From the NCBI GenBank assembly GCA_010014835.2, contig JAAAKB020133030.1:1-21397 (forward strand): 21,397 bases of DNA. The letters run 5' to 3'. Both the position numbers and the translations under genes were made by a program. The stretch is from Apostichopus leukothele. Its lineage: Eukaryota; Echinodermata; Holothuroidea; Aspidochirotida; Stichopodidae. Positions 1 through 12,440 of this stretch are shown in pieces. Below the pieces are notes generated by a model. That model was not told the DNA's origin. It worked only from the letters and a program-made list of their open reading frames with translations, and did no database searches. The first letter of the stretch is position 1, and the number at the start of each line of letters is the position of its first letter.

Positions 1-2912
1 AGTAATATGCACCATTTTACATCTAACATTCCAAATTTTCATGGAAGGGAGGGGGGGGGGTCTGTAATTATTTCCAAACTTAAAGGAAGGGATTAAAAAC
101 ATTCTGTCACAGAAGCAATGAGCTCAACACACAGGCAGAGCTCTTCACGGTTATTTTAACGACAGTTTGTCGAAGAAAAGCCATTTTTGAAAACATTTCA
201 AAAAAGTATACAAAAAAAAAGGGAAGGAAGAAAGAAGAACAAAGAAAAGCCAAAAAGATAAAGAGAAAAATTATAATAGTAATCATAATAATAATAATGA
301 TAATAATCCACATGGCAGAACGGATAAATTTTCTATCCTGAGTTCTAAAAGTTATTTCTAAAACATTCACAAATTTTGTTAAACTATACTTTTTTTTTTT
401 CTTCTCGTAGCATCTCATAATATCAATAGTTAACAATCATTTATATACAAACTATGTATGTTTTATGTACAAGATTTGACTTTTTTTAATCTTTCCTTTC
501 TCTTAAAATAGAAAGGCAAGCCTAATATTTACAGAGCTGCATTTAAGGACCAGCGGGTGGTGGTAGTAGTAGTAGTACCATATTCCTGATTCATTCTGAG
601 CGAGGTGACCTTAATTACCACCCCTCACTCGGTGGTTCGTTTATGTCTATCTCTCTTAATCGTGCAGTCGGACAAATTGGTGTGATACATTCAACAAATA
701 TATTTTGCTTTTTAAAAATATGGAATCTCATGTGCGTACAACATTTCCGACATATATTATCAATTTTTGTGAGTATCTACAGTCTGTGGTACCTGAAAAA
801 TCACGAAATAAAATTTATCGATAACAAATAATGTTCTTCTTGAGCAGGAGGCGAAACACTCACAGAGAGAAACCTTCCCATTTATACTCGGGTGGTGCAC
901 GCTCCGGCTCGGTCACTGTTTTGACTAGCTACACATCACCATGACTTAACCATGTGGTACCATATTTTGTGATATCACTAAAATGTGGACTGACCGACCC
1001 GGTGCGTAGAAAACCAGACGCACTCTAAACCAAACATGAGTGTACAATTGTAATCATACCAAAGTACATAAACCAGAAAGGCTTTGTTGTAAGGCTTGGA
1101 CCACGGGTGGGAAAAGTTTGGGAGAGGGAAGGGGAGGGGAACGGCTGACATATGACATCATAAAACACATCAAGTATTGATAAATTTTTGAGGTGAAACA
1201 AAGATCATTTCATTGATTTCACTGATAACATGAGCTTTAAAGAATATTTAAAGCTAAACTAAGGTTCTTTCTGACTTGACGTTGTCATCGAAAAACATTT
1301 GGATGAATCCACACAATTCCTTGCTGTTCCTGATAATTCTATCCATGGTTTACAAATATGTATTAACATAGTTTCATATTTTTCTCTATTTATTCCAGAA
1401 TTTTATGCTGTTCATTCATTTCGCATCAATTTTGACACTGAACTAAGCCGTAATGTCTCTCGGGTTTATCAACACCCCCGGTCATGCCTTCACCCTCCAT
1501 CTCTCCCACAGATAAATGATGGAATTTTTTCCCAATTTTTTGCTCTTTCTTTGTAAGGTTTTCAATTTTTCTACAGAAAAAGATGCCCTTCTAACTAGAT
1601 ATTTGTACCACATTATGTACTCTTATTCGTTTGTGTAATTTTAACCCACCAACATTTTGAGATATATCGAGTCGGCAGTTACACAAGAGGTCTAACTTTG
1701 GAAACAAAATATTGCAATTCATGTTAAATGCAGTATAAACCGGTCAAGAGTGGAATAAATGAGCTTCCGCCAATATTTCTCCTCCTCATATTGTATATTC
1801 GCAAAAACCAACAATTGCAGTGATTCGACTGTTTATCTTTTAACGATCTGGTTGAGGCCATTCACTGTGTAGAGAGACATTTACTCTGCCCCCGAGGTAC
1901 ATTGGATGTATTTTTAACAATCCCAAAACAACCGACCATTTTACTGTCCCATGCAGTCCAAACCTTACAGGGAGAAAGCCTACATGATAATGGATTATTC
2001 ATGAAGCCGCAGCCAAACCATATCACTCACCACTGTGTAGCGGCAGAAATATGATGAGAATGATTTAGGCTTGTGACTATGATGACTATGAGTTGTTGTG
2101 CGGTTTAGTGGGATTTACGGCTGCATGTTGTTGATCATCGATTTAGAATTTTACCACATCGTAAGATGGAAATCTATCTCTTGTGAGAAACCGAAGATTA
2201 AAATTTTTTTTTAAAAAAACCCTTTCTGTTTACTGTCTAAATAACTACATTTTATATCGTAATATATTATTATTCGTATTTTAAACTATTTTTATTATTA
2301 AAAAATTTTATAACCAATATATCTGCCAGAATGTTTTCCATATTTTCGTACTGTTATCGATTTATAAATTTTTTTCTTCAGAGAGCAGCGTTTTAAATAG
2401 TTTCGCTTTAGGCCTTGAAAACATTCTTGACGTTATTCTGATGCATCGGCCGACCTGAGAGTTCACCAGCTGACGAGCACTGACTATTCTTGATTTTTCC
2501 GGACCGTCTCGCACCTAGACGGTGTCAATTTCCGACGGGAATTTTGAACCTGCACGGCAGGAATATTGGACTAGTCACTCCCTCTGTTGTGTCCTTTCAA
2601 AAAATGCAACTTTTACTCCAACGAGTGAAAATGTCCTTCTGTCTGTCTGTTTGGATGTCTCATCTCACGGAAGGAGAAACTTTGTTTTAATGTAAGGAGA
2701 AAACGATGGCAGGCGGCATAAGGCAATGTTTAATCTTGCTTTCTGCTGGGAGGAGTATTTACCTTCATCTGATCATAAATGTAGGGATGCAGGCGCCTTC
2801 AAAAAAAGGAAGGGGTCCTTCGGTATTTTTCACAAAATGTCTCCCTTGCATCATCTTTTGCAACATAAAAGTGACTTCCCTCAGAGGGTTGCCAAAACAA
2901 AATGTGATCCCT
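1..2912 (-). other. MEF2 3' UTR and downstream flank, no gene seen
   Basis: There is no convincing coding region on either strand; the short open frames here have no recognisable motif and no codon-like composition. Candidate minus-strand poly(A) signals are ATTAAA at 2691-2686 and AATAAA at 2296-2291, but which is used cannot be told. The stretch includes a G-run near 47-60, A-rich and ATA-rich tracts at 205-310, a GGT/AGT run at 550-578 and a strongly AT-rich segment at 2200-2320. The 3' end of the MEF2 transcript is therefore somewhere in this region or further left. Confidence 0.5.
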
Positions 2913-3153
2913 CTAGGTCGCCCAGTTTTCCATCCGGCTTCGCTTCGATGGGGGTAGGTCTCTCCGAATGTCGTGATCTGCATAGGGTGGAGAGGCACCG
3001 GGTGGCACGGGGGACGTGCTGGGAGCGTTCAACATCCCCTGGGCGAAGAGCTTTTTGTCCTTAGGTGGCGAGACAGGTTCACACTTGATTTGAGGATTGT
3101 TCTGCTGGGCCACAAGATTTGGTCCTTGGTGGAGTGAATCAGGAGAGTGGCCC
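2913..3153 (-). CDS. MEF2: MEF2 terminal coding exon (SUMO motif, NLS, stop)
   Basis: The acceptor is CTTTTGCTGTTTGTAG. The first base completes a valine codon, then 79 codons run to TAG at 2915-2913. IKCEPVSP (3089-3066) fits the phosphorylation-dependent sumoylation consensus (hydrophobic-K-x-E-x-x-S-P); the acceptor lysine codon is 3086-3084. The C-terminus has RRDLPPSKRSR, a bipartite basic signal as in the family's C-terminal NLS, and ends ENWAT, close to the GWAT or WVT ends of vertebrate MEF2 proteins. The linker between these motifs is Pro/Ser-rich and not conserved as far as I recall. Confidence 0.95.
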
Positions 3154-3180
3154 CTACAAACAGCAAAAGATAAAGAGATA

Positions 3181-3211
<31 letters not shown>

Positions 3212-6200
3212 CAATCAATCAATAAAATAAAGTTCTGTTAATACTTAATAGCCTGTCAATGTTGCCATCATAACCGTTGTTCATTTCCAACATTACAGGA
3301 AATCTGGTTACTTTTTTTAACAGAAATGTCATTAAAATCAAGGTCATACATGCACAATTCAACTATTGAACATGACATTACATTACAACAAGCCTACAGC
3401 ATGTAGGTCTCCACTAGCTTTTGCTGGTCAAGCACCTATCATGTAATTAGAAAAACAACAGACAGGATTAGTTCTTTCAGTTTCTCAGCTTCTGTGAGTG
3501 ATGTGCTAGACGTCATATCATCGTCAAGGTTACCGGGGACTTTCAAATCATTTACTGAACGCTGTAGTCAGTCCATGAACGAGAAGAGATTTAAGTTAAC
3601 ATTAGAAGATCGGTAGGTTACTATGGGAGTCTCCCCAAGGATTCAACTTTTGCCAGCGTGCAAAGTTGGAATTTATATTAAAAGCAGCTTTAAATGACGA
3701 AATACTGAATCGCATATTCTGACATCTGGTTTGGTACGGTCGTTTGGGTGTATCTGTTTTACACTGTACAATTTAATCATTGAATACTATTACTATTACT
3801 GCACATTGTTTTAACACAAGTGTGGACCAAGGTTTGCGAGTTACATAGATATACGGAGATTGGAAAACGGGTTATGAGAACTTAGGAGCGGAGTCTCGAC
3901 ATGAATAAGATTTTGTACGTGTCTGTTAACGGAAACCTCTTTGCTAACGAGCCGTTTGCTACACCGACTGAGAAATCCAGCTTAATTAAAGCTTTGTTCA
4001 TATTTGACATTTCATAGATTGTGAAAATCAGAGAGGCAAAACAAAACCTTGCATTTAAAGTCACTTGCAACAATTCCAGGTAACCATGGATATTCTAATA
4101 CCCCCCTCCCATTGTCTTCACCTTGAGAGCAAGACAACAGTTTGGCTTTAATGAATAAATTAACTGATTTATACACCTGGAAAATACTGAAATTCCATCC
4201 GGGAAATGACTGAGATGATTAACACTATTAACACGAGGGTGTCGCTCATCCCCTCCCCCTCCCCCCCCCACAACCCCCTCTCCGACCTACAAGCTTCCCC
4301 TTAAAGAGAAACAACCTTGGCAACGCAGTGTCATGAGTCCTTAAGTAGATAGTCATTTGCATACAGTCAACTGAGTGTGTAAAACTAGCCACTTTTACCA
4401 CACCCCATTTTCGAGGTTGACTTTCCTCCAAGCTTGACATTTACAGATCCATAATTCCAATCACCCTGGTTTCCAACGTGATTTACGACTTCACTTAACA
4501 GATGTCGTTGGGTTTTCCAGTGCTTAAAATTCTCTCACATCCCACAATTACTATTATTTTAATCACAGAAAATGGGAAAAAAATATAAATAACAAAATTG
4601 AAAAAAAAAGAAAAAGAGAAGGACAAGGTGACAGAGTGAATCATATTTTGGATGCCGGTGAAAAGAAAACTGATACCATTAGTTGACAGTCCTGTTATTA
4701 TAATAAAATTTGATATTTTGATAAGCATTGTTATGTCACATGTCAGAGCTAAATGTAACACCTGTTGGTAAAAACACCCAACTTACAATGCAAACCGGGA
4801 GAAGACCTTTCAATGCAAACCACATGTATTGGTTACCTTGCTTCACTCACAGGTACTAATGTTCAATACTCAAGGAGGTAATTATACACCTTACACTAAC
4901 ATGCACTGGATTCAACTATAAATCTGGATATCAAGATGCTCTGTGCACTTTCTGCCGTTTCAAGATTATACTCCTTCTGAACTGTTTTCTTGTTTTATTC
5001 TTTCTTTCCTACTTTTTTAAATTTCATTATGATGCATTAACTCTAAATAAATCCATTCACAAAAAAATAATCAAGTTTCGGTTGGAATTATAATTTTATG
5101 CAAATTCTCATAGTATCGCGTAACTATTTTCCGTGAGCACTATCGACTGTGAAATGAGCGGTTAATGTATTCATTCTCCCACAGCTGCTACCTACCCCCT
5201 ATCCGGGTATTACAGTTAGACCACACTTACGACTTTGAGCCTCGCATATATTATCGAGAAACTTAACGGTGAGAACATCGTGTTAAATAGAAATGCAGAT
5301 TCTTGCTCAGGACTGTGTACAAATTCAATCCTTAGGATAGATAGAACCACCCCCAATGGCAAGACTTTGGGAGGATTTAAACTGAGTTTATACATTAAGG
5401 AGACACATATCTGAACATCTGGAATTATTTCAGACTATGGATGATGTTTAAAAGCTTTGTGTCTTTGGTCAGTTTACCACACAGAGTTGACTCCCTGCAA
5501 GACTTTAACTGCTCCAGAGATTATTACTTCAGATAAAAGCTTCAAGGAAGATCGCTGCAAATCATCAGAATCAAACTACTGATGGTAGTTCGCACAACAA
5601 CAACAAAAAGAAAGAATGAAAAGACAGACCCCCGCTTGACCTGGGAAAGTATTTTACATGGGAACTATATGGGTAGTTATACATATTCATAGCTCAGGAA
5701 AATAAATATTTCAAACAGGAAACCGAATATTTAGAACAGAAAATATGAAGCAGTCAACATTTCTACATCTGTCGACTGTATCCTTTGAAAATATGCAACA
5801 GAAAGATCTGATCCATGATTTTGTTGTAGGTTATAATAGCGAAAGAAAATGTGTTGTAACTCAGTCACAACAGCATGCAATGGATAGTGGCTTCTAAATG
5901 GATCCCCCACCCCCACCCAAATCCCCATCCCCAGCAAAGTATAGTTTATACTATTCAGCTGCAACTCGTGGTCACCTGGTTTGAAAATTATCCTCCACCC
6001 AAAATTGACCTCCTGTGCTCGGACAGTAGTATAAAATGAGACTGGGGGTATGGATACTTACACATTCCCTGGTATACCAGATGCATGCACCGCGGCTGTG
6101 AGGGGGCCAGGGGACTGATGGTTCCATCCATGGACAAGTGACAGAGATGAGGGGGTGAACTGGGCAAGGTCGGCACTGCTCAGAGGAAAGTCGCTCCCTG

Positions 6201-8182
6201 ATGTTACGGAGAAAGAAGATCAAAACACGTGAAAGTTAATACAATCGTGGGTATTAAGGAAATTTATCACGACAATATACGAAACGGTGAACGATGATTT
6301 GGGTTCGCTCTGAATCTTGTGAGACTACTAAATTATTTATGACGGATACTCTGATGATCTGTGACAATACCGCCCTCATATATCAATCTCTATACATACT
6401 CTGCACAGCAAGCCTTTGACGAGCCTAGTGTTATGCGTTTACACATAAGTGCTACATTGTAGTATGTATCTTTGACAACCAGCTCAAAACGTCTCAAAAA
6501 CCAGCTGTAAACAGCTCAAAAATGTCTTGTGGTTGTAGCTCTGTGTTGTTTTGTCCAAATACTTTCACAAGTAACTGGATAATCTTAAGTCAAGCGTAAC
6601 TAAACTAAGAGATCTTATGCGGTTACAAATTACTTGCTTGCTTCCTTATTTTCTTAGGTCAGTCATTTTTAGGGCGTCTAATCCAACAAAAGACAATTGT
6701 GTCCCCAGACATACATTGATTGATCGCGAATTACAAATCTTACGGCAAAATTTCATCGTCCTTGGTACAGGAAAAGAATGCCTCATAGTTAAGTTTTTAA
6801 CACCCAAGGTGCATTTGGCATCTAGTCAACATTTTTGCTTTCTTTTCTTCTCCTTTCTGTTTCTTTGTTAGCTCAAATCTGTTTATGCTGTTGAGGTTTT
6901 CAAATTTAGTGACAAATAAATTTGAGCCTAAACTACCTTTTGCACACACAATCTTTGATCATGAAAACTCATTGTGTGGTTCTTCGTTTCCTTTTCCCAC
7001 ACACACACACATTCTAGCAAGCCTCATATTTTGACACATTCTGCTACAATCAGTTTTTTACCAATCCCAGGTTAGTTCAGCATTCCCAAAATGATCTCTC
7101 AAAACTTTCCAACATAAATCTTGTTTTCCATGTACATGCCAATAACGAAAAAAGTCTCCGAAAAAATGTCCCCAAATTTGTTAGAAATAAAAAAGAGTCT
7201 ATTTTGACACAATAAACAATAAGGTTGGATGCACTTTTCATGAATACCATCAAGTTATTTCTAATGATTTCCCAAGAGTGACCCCTCTCAACCCCACGGT
7301 GACATGAAATATGGAAGAAGAAGAACAAATTGTTGTTGCTCCTCATAGTGGCTGATCTATTAATCCTTCAAAAAAAAAATACAGTAAGCTATTGAAAAGA
7401 TCTGTCAGATTCAACTGGAACACTGCCAGGAAAAATGTCCATAAACAGGCTTCCTCCCCCTCCCCCCAACCCAACCTGTCCCTCCGATGCCTTCTTTTGG
7501 CAATTAAAAATCCCCAAATTCGTTGGCAAACATTCCTCACACAACATCACCATGGTAATTTTGACTCATGAATAGGGTATTTTGACAATAGATGCAGCAC
7601 AGACCCACTATATAAACTGTTCCAACCCATCTGGCATCTCATCAGGGTGCAAAGGAAACATTGGATCCAAAGCACATTTACTGCAGCTTCTTTGATTTCT
7701 CAGAGAGAATTCCTATCTGTAAAACTGGACATAACTAAATTGACTAACACTGGGAGTGTCATTTTAAAGCAAGCACACTTGGCATGCACGATAAAACATG
7801 TGGTGAGAGAGACTTTCACGACTGGCGTTGAGAACAATCGTGAGACCTGGGGTGAGTTGGTCCGATCGGCAGGTATGTCATCATGTGATCATCACTGATC
7901 AACTGTCTCTTTTCTATACAACAACGGATTATTATTATTTATATTATAATTATTATTAATTCAAATTAAATCGAAACTGTTTCCGCTAAAAAAACAACAA
8001 CAAAAACAACGTAAGTTACTGACGATCTCCGCCGCCGTGGCGAGGATCTGTAAACACTCACCAGGTTGGTAGGCCGTTGGTAGAGCCGAGGGGTAATTCC
8101 CTAGTGGCTGATTACTGGGCGTGGCTAATGACACAGTGGGCGTGGCTAGGGTCTGATTGCTCATTTGGATTGCTATCTGATG
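2913..8182 (-). CDS. MEF2: MEF2-type MADS-box transcription factor, C-terminal half (three 3' exons; 5' exons not seen)
   Basis: Coding parts are 8182-8062, 6197-6062 and 3153-2913 on the minus strand. They join in phases 0/1/2 into 165 residues ending at a TAG stop. Seen in the sequence: an N-terminal block with LATPTVSLATP and GNYPSALPTAYQPG, then LSSADL followed by a GW pair, then IKCEPVSPPKDK, then the end SKRSRMENWAT. Known of the family: vertebrate MEF2A/C/D carry LATP..VS.ATP, YPSA, LSSADL, IKSEPVSPPRDR and a KR.R...W.T terminus in the same order. This region is the transactivation domain and C-terminal nuclear localisation signal of a DNA-binding activator of muscle, neural and immune genes. 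The MADS box and MEF2 domain, which bind DNA and dimerise, are absent from this stretch, so the gene is partial here. All introns are GT-AG. I am sure of the family; orthology to one vertebrate paralogue cannot be assigned, as expected for a single invertebrate MEF2. Confidence 0.93.
3154..6061 (-). other. MEF2: MEF2 intron between exon B and terminal exon
   Basis: The intron is 2.9 kb, GT-AG, phase 2 on the left exon. It contains an AATC/AATA microsatellite near its 3' end (3177-3232), C-rich runs at 4103-4110 and 4250-4270, and A-rich tracts near 4580-4620. No extra exon was recognised, and the reading frame is complete without one. Confidence 0.7.
3177..3232. repeat. (AATC)n / (AATA)n microsatellite
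   Basis: About 13 tetranucleotide units, mostly AATC with a few AATA replacements, lie within about 25 bases of the MEF2 terminal-exon acceptor on its intronic side. Length change here could alter the spacing of the acceptor region, but that is inference. Confidence 0.9.
6062..6197 (-). CDS. MEF2: MEF2 exon B (internal, LSSADL block)
   Basis: The acceptor is CTTCTTTCTCCGTAACATCAG and the donor is GTAAGTAT. The first two bases complete a glycine codon with exon A, giving YQPG then SDFPLSSADLAQF. Forty-four full codons follow, including VHGWNHQSPGP, and two bases carry over. LSSADL followed by a Gly-Trp pair matches the vertebrate MEF2 segment EYSLSSADLSSL...GW from memory. The other two frames give either an early stop or Cys/Trp/Arg-rich nonsense. 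An alternative GT two bases earlier exists but is a far weaker donor. Confidence 0.92.
6198..8061 (-). other. MEF2: MEF2 intron between exons A and B
   Basis: The intron is 1.9 kb, GT-AG, phase 1. It is AT-rich with a short CA run near 7000-7010 and an ATT-rich stretch at 7930-7962. It also has a loosely repeated CCAGCT..AAA pattern at 6479-6520. No exon or mobile element was recognised. Confidence 0.65.
8062..8182 (-). CDS. MEF2: MEF2 exon A (internal, 40 codons + 1 base)
   Basis: The acceptor is a long T-rich tract (over 20 pyrimidine-rich bases) ending in GACAG. The exon opens in phase 0 with His-Gln-Ile-Ala-Ile-Gln-Met-Ser-Asn-Gln and ends CAA CCT G before GTGAGT. It encodes the serine/threonine/proline-rich LATPTVSLATP block of the activation domain. 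A second AG lies 6 bases inside the exon (after CATCAG) and also keeps the frame, so the first two residues may be optional. The start of this segment matches the place where the vertebrate gene resumes after its small alternative beta exon; no beta-exon equivalent was recognised upstream. Confidence 0.92.
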
Positions 8183-9064
8183 CTGTCAAAATAAAAAGGA
8201 AAAAAAAAAAAAAAACTTGGTCAAACTACATTTAACTAATATTTGTCATTTTCAAACAAGACTAAAACGGTCGTGTAGACCCCTTCCCCCTTTTACAGAG
8301 ATTTGTATGCAACTTAATAGAAACAATCTAGTGTTCTGTATAAAAGCCAACAAAATCAGAGTAAAAAGAAATTAAAATTGTGTGCAAAGAAAGTGAGCTA
8401 AGATCCTGGTTGGTTTGACCAAGAGTTCACAACGAGAACGAGGAAACCGTTTAACAGATAAAGATGGCCGTCCGGACAACAGAATAAGAAACAGAAGCCA
8501 ATAACTTTCAAAACAATGCCAGTCAAAATAACAAGATACCCTGCGGGTATTGTAGACGCTATTTTTGTACGTTTTTTCAGAAAGTGCAGTGACACGAGAG
8601 GGTCACGATACCAGCAATATGCCGTCAGTTCATGGATCACTTCTCTGTGACCCAAAGTACTTGACCGGAACGCTCTCATCGGTTGGGACACCAGACTAGA
8701 AATATTATCTGCTAGCCATTCAAGCCAGACTAAAAAAGTGAGACTAATAAAAGTGAAAGCCACTGCTTTTTACTGAAAGATCTGGATTACCCTTAGGTAA
8801 CCCTACTTGGAAGGTTGCACAATACGTGATACCATAAATCGAAATAGAATTACCCTCTATAAATACCAGCAGAGTCAAAAACTGCCGAGCTCTATCATGT
8901 CAGCACTGACCTTCATTTTGATATAGTAGTATCCCTCGCTAATCTGCTCTCGCTATTGTCATTTTACAGTCAACAGAAATGACTCAGATCTTTCTCTAAC
9001 ACAGTGCTCACTTTATCCATGCTATGATTTGACATTAGCATTTGGAATTGATCAAGATAATTGA

Positions 9065-9440
9065 TTTGTATTTGAATGCATTCATTTGGGCTGTATTTTT
9101 TGTATTTGAATGCATCCATTTGGGTCCTATTGTTTGTATTTGAATGTGTTCATTTGGGGCTGTATTGTTTGTATCTGAATGCGTTCATTTTGGGCTATTA
9201 TGTTTGCATTTGAATGTTTATTTGGGCTATTTCGTTTATATTAGAATCCGTTCATTTGGGCTATTATGTTCGTAAAAGAATGTGTCATTTGGGCTATTAT
9301 GTTTGTATAAGAATGAGTTCATTTGGGCTATAATGTGGGTATAAGAATGCGTTCATTCGGGCTATTTTGTTTGTATTTGAATGCGTTCGTTTGAGCCATT
9401 TTGTTTGTATTTGAACATGTTCATTTGGGCTATTGTATTG
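9065..9440. repeat. 34-bp minisatellite, about 11 copies
   Basis: The unit reads roughly TTTGTATTTGAATGCG then TTCATTTGGGCTATTATG. The core CATTTGGG recurs at about 9083, 9117, 9151, 9186, 9253, 9286 and 9320, a spacing of 33-35 bases. Copies differ by several substitutions and 1-2 base indels, so the array is old or slowly homogenised. The minus-strand open frame at 9297-9671 partly runs through it and is a by-product. Confidence 0.92.
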
Positions 9441-10864
9441 GACTAATGTTTGTATGTGAATACAAGTGGATTCCATGGGATGAAAATCCATCAGTATAAA
9501 TGCAATGTAGGACTTACGAATGTTTAGATTCAAGAGGTACAGGGTAGTGACCATAGAGAGGGTCGTTGGTGGGTTTTTATTGGGGGGGGGGAGGTACAGT
9601 ATAAGAATGTTACCAGTCTGTAGGCATGGTAGATCAGAGTGCATATGTTTAGGAGACAGGTATGAGAACAATGGAATACATGGCGTGTTTACATTGGGTT
9701 GTAACTTTTCCGACCAAGACGGTTAGTATTCACGCTAAAACTGATTTTTCCGTTTTCCCAGCAGAATTATGATGCTAATATATTCCTAGCATCAACTTTT
9801 GAACTTCACGGACTATCGTTGCAACTCATCGACTACAACGAGCACACAATGAAATGAACGTAGTCCTGGTTGCGTACCTGCACAAGAACAGGCAGGATCA
9901 TGTAGCTAGTTTTAAACCCAAGGGTAACACTTGTAATGAGGGTACACAGCTAAACAGATCGCATGGAATACGGAGCCTTTATTTGGAGCCATTCATTGTA
10001 CACTCCAGACCTGTTGAGGTATGTCAATAGTGTATACAACAACTATTGTTTGCCACACCTTGTCAGAAACAATAACAATATATCGGCATTATGAGGAACT
10101 CCTTCAAAAGGAAAAGGGAATTTAAACGTGCAGCCCCGGGTCACATTCACGCACTGTTGGTTCCTAGTTAAAATCGTGCTTGCTTTGAAGATACCAGTTT
10201 ACAAAAATAAGCCTTCTTCACAAGACTGCTTAACAACAGCACGGAAAACAGAAGAAGTAGGGGAAGATTCCAGAAGGGACCCCCCTCTGGATTATTTCTT
10301 ATAGTTTTGTTTTATTTTAACCTATTTTGTTTTTTATTCAAATATACATCTCCTTCTCACATATTTACATAACTTCTTTTTTCCCTTTCTTTTTTATAAA
10401 TCCACAAGTTGCATGAAAACAAACAATGCAATAAAGGAGAGAAAAAAAAGGAAAAAAGTTATGAAGGGAATGAAATATTCATGTCCATGTATCTTCAAAC
10501 ACTGACTTTTCTCAGTTAAGCTACTTTTTTAGATTTCTCATTGTCCGGTTTACCAATGATAGTGCATGGTGCTTAACTTTGTAAAGAGAAGACAACCAGA
10601 AAATCCAGATCGATGCTCCTGAACTGAAAGTAAATCTCCCCTGGTCTTGTAATTAACGAGAGCTTAATTGAGTATTAGGTCAGGGTAAACTACATACTAC
10701 TTAAAACAATTGACCTCTCTCTAGTGATCATCTTCAACTTCTTCTATCTTATCAGTTTTAATATACTGAGTAAATAATTAAACTTCAAAAACAATCCTGG
10801 TTTCTGTATGACGCCGAGTTTTGTCTCAATTAATAATTATACCCATGTACAATTTATAAGCAAT

Positions 10865-10925
10865 TCATATATATATATATATGTATATGTATGTATGTAT
10901 AGATATATAATATATATATATAGAT
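10865..10925. repeat. TA / TATG microsatellite
   Basis: An alternating TA run passes into TATG/GTAT units and then TATATA again, followed by AGATCTATCTCTATAG. It is a compound dinucleotide/tetranucleotide repeat in the non-coding stretch. Confidence 0.85.
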
Positions 10926-12440
10926 CTATCTCTATAGGCAATGACAACCTCTCATCACTGGAGGTTTTATAATTTAGTCAATAACATTCTAGCTTCTGAC
11001 ATCAACTTATCAGAGATAAGAATATTAATGAATGAAGGTTCATTCTAGAGCTCTATATATTATCCCCCACAATACAGCGTTGATTTTTAATGGATCATGC
11101 CAGATCACATTGTTGATAGTATTACAGCAGCTAATAGGCTGCTCAACACTACAATGGTGAGTATAGCTGTGTGCTGGCAATGAATAATGTATTAAAGATA
11201 CAATCACCACACACTGACTAATCAAACACTGGCCAAGTGATGACCGTTCTGTCACTTTTATGACTGAATGAGTTGATACATGGTTTCATATTAAGAAGAA
11301 AAATGGAAAGTTATCTTTAATTCTTCCAAATAAATTTTGAGCGGATAGACTGTCCATCCCTAATATTTATAACCTGTTGCTGGTCAATTCATCATCATTT
11401 GAAGCTTAGGAACTGACAACACTGTGCATGTACATCTTTGATTGAGATTCAGTTTTTTTGTACCCAGAAAGTTGTCGGGGGAGAGGGGGAGGGGAACCAT
11501 GAATGTAGTAAAGCAAAAATACATGAAAACTCCCAAAAGGCTGTTATTCTTGTAGAAAAATAAATATAAAACTTGGAACTATTGTGTAGAAAAAGAAACC
11601 ACAGAAGCTCTCAAAACTGTATCACATAATAGAAGACATTTAGTATTACTATTACAAACAGAAAAGATTAAATGAAACAAATGAATGTTACAACTAAATG
11701 TTCAGAACATGGGCTGTACAGAACATTTCAATTTCAGGTTAATAACACAGATGTATGTATTGCCTCATAAAAATAGGACTTTGCTCCCCAAATGAAATAT
11801 TAATCATATAAATATTTGTTTTTGGGCATGTTGTTTACATTGACGTCAATGATACAATATGCTAACAGTCACACAATAAAGCCATGTATTTTAATAAGGT
11901 ATTATCCTAAGAAGAGATATTTTCAACTTGGCTATTAACTAAAAGTCTGGTGTCAGGAGAGGTAGACCACACAGAAGGCCAACAGGATAAAAACTTGATT
12001 AATGTTTGATACAAAGAACTAATAGAACAAACAATATGTGATATATGAATTAATTAAAGCTATATCTTAGGTGTGTCTGTGTGTGTGGTTTCTTTACATT
12101 GAAATAACAGCAACTAGACTCTTTTAGAATGACCTAAATGTGAAGGTAATTAATATCTTAGAAACATGAAAATGTTGGGAATGAGAAGTAACGAAAACAA
12201 TTAAGGGATGCCTGATGGACAGGCTGAAAACATACTCCATGGGGCTAATTTACACAACCAGAGTAATTTTAAAGTGAATCACACCTAATTACTATTTAGG
12301 GTAACATCTCTATATCTTGAATTGAATGAACTCAATAAAACAGAATACAGTTAGAGATTATCCAGTCCAGATTATTAACATGGCTGGTGGCTTACAACCA
12401 TTACTCTATGTAGCTTAGGTATGTATAATGTGCACTGTGT

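Noticed and set aside
107-436. 109-codon minus-strand frame rich in Ile, Phe and Lys
   Set aside because: It arises from A-rich and ATA microsatellite-like sequence; composition alone explains the long hydrophobic run.
2490-3064. Overlapping plus-strand open frames over the MEF2 terminal exon and its 3' UTR
   Set aside because: They are antisense shadows of the MEF2 coding exon and UTR; the minus-strand frame has the family motifs and correct splice sites.
5972-6223. Minus-strand frames over MEF2 exon B giving Cys/Trp-rich or Pro-rich peptides
   Set aside because: These are alternative frames of the same exon. Only the frame with LSSADL joins in phase to both neighbouring exons.
9297-9726. 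Open frames on both strands next to the 34-bp array
   Set aside because: They are partly made of the tandem repeat and partly low-complexity; no motif and no codon-like pattern.
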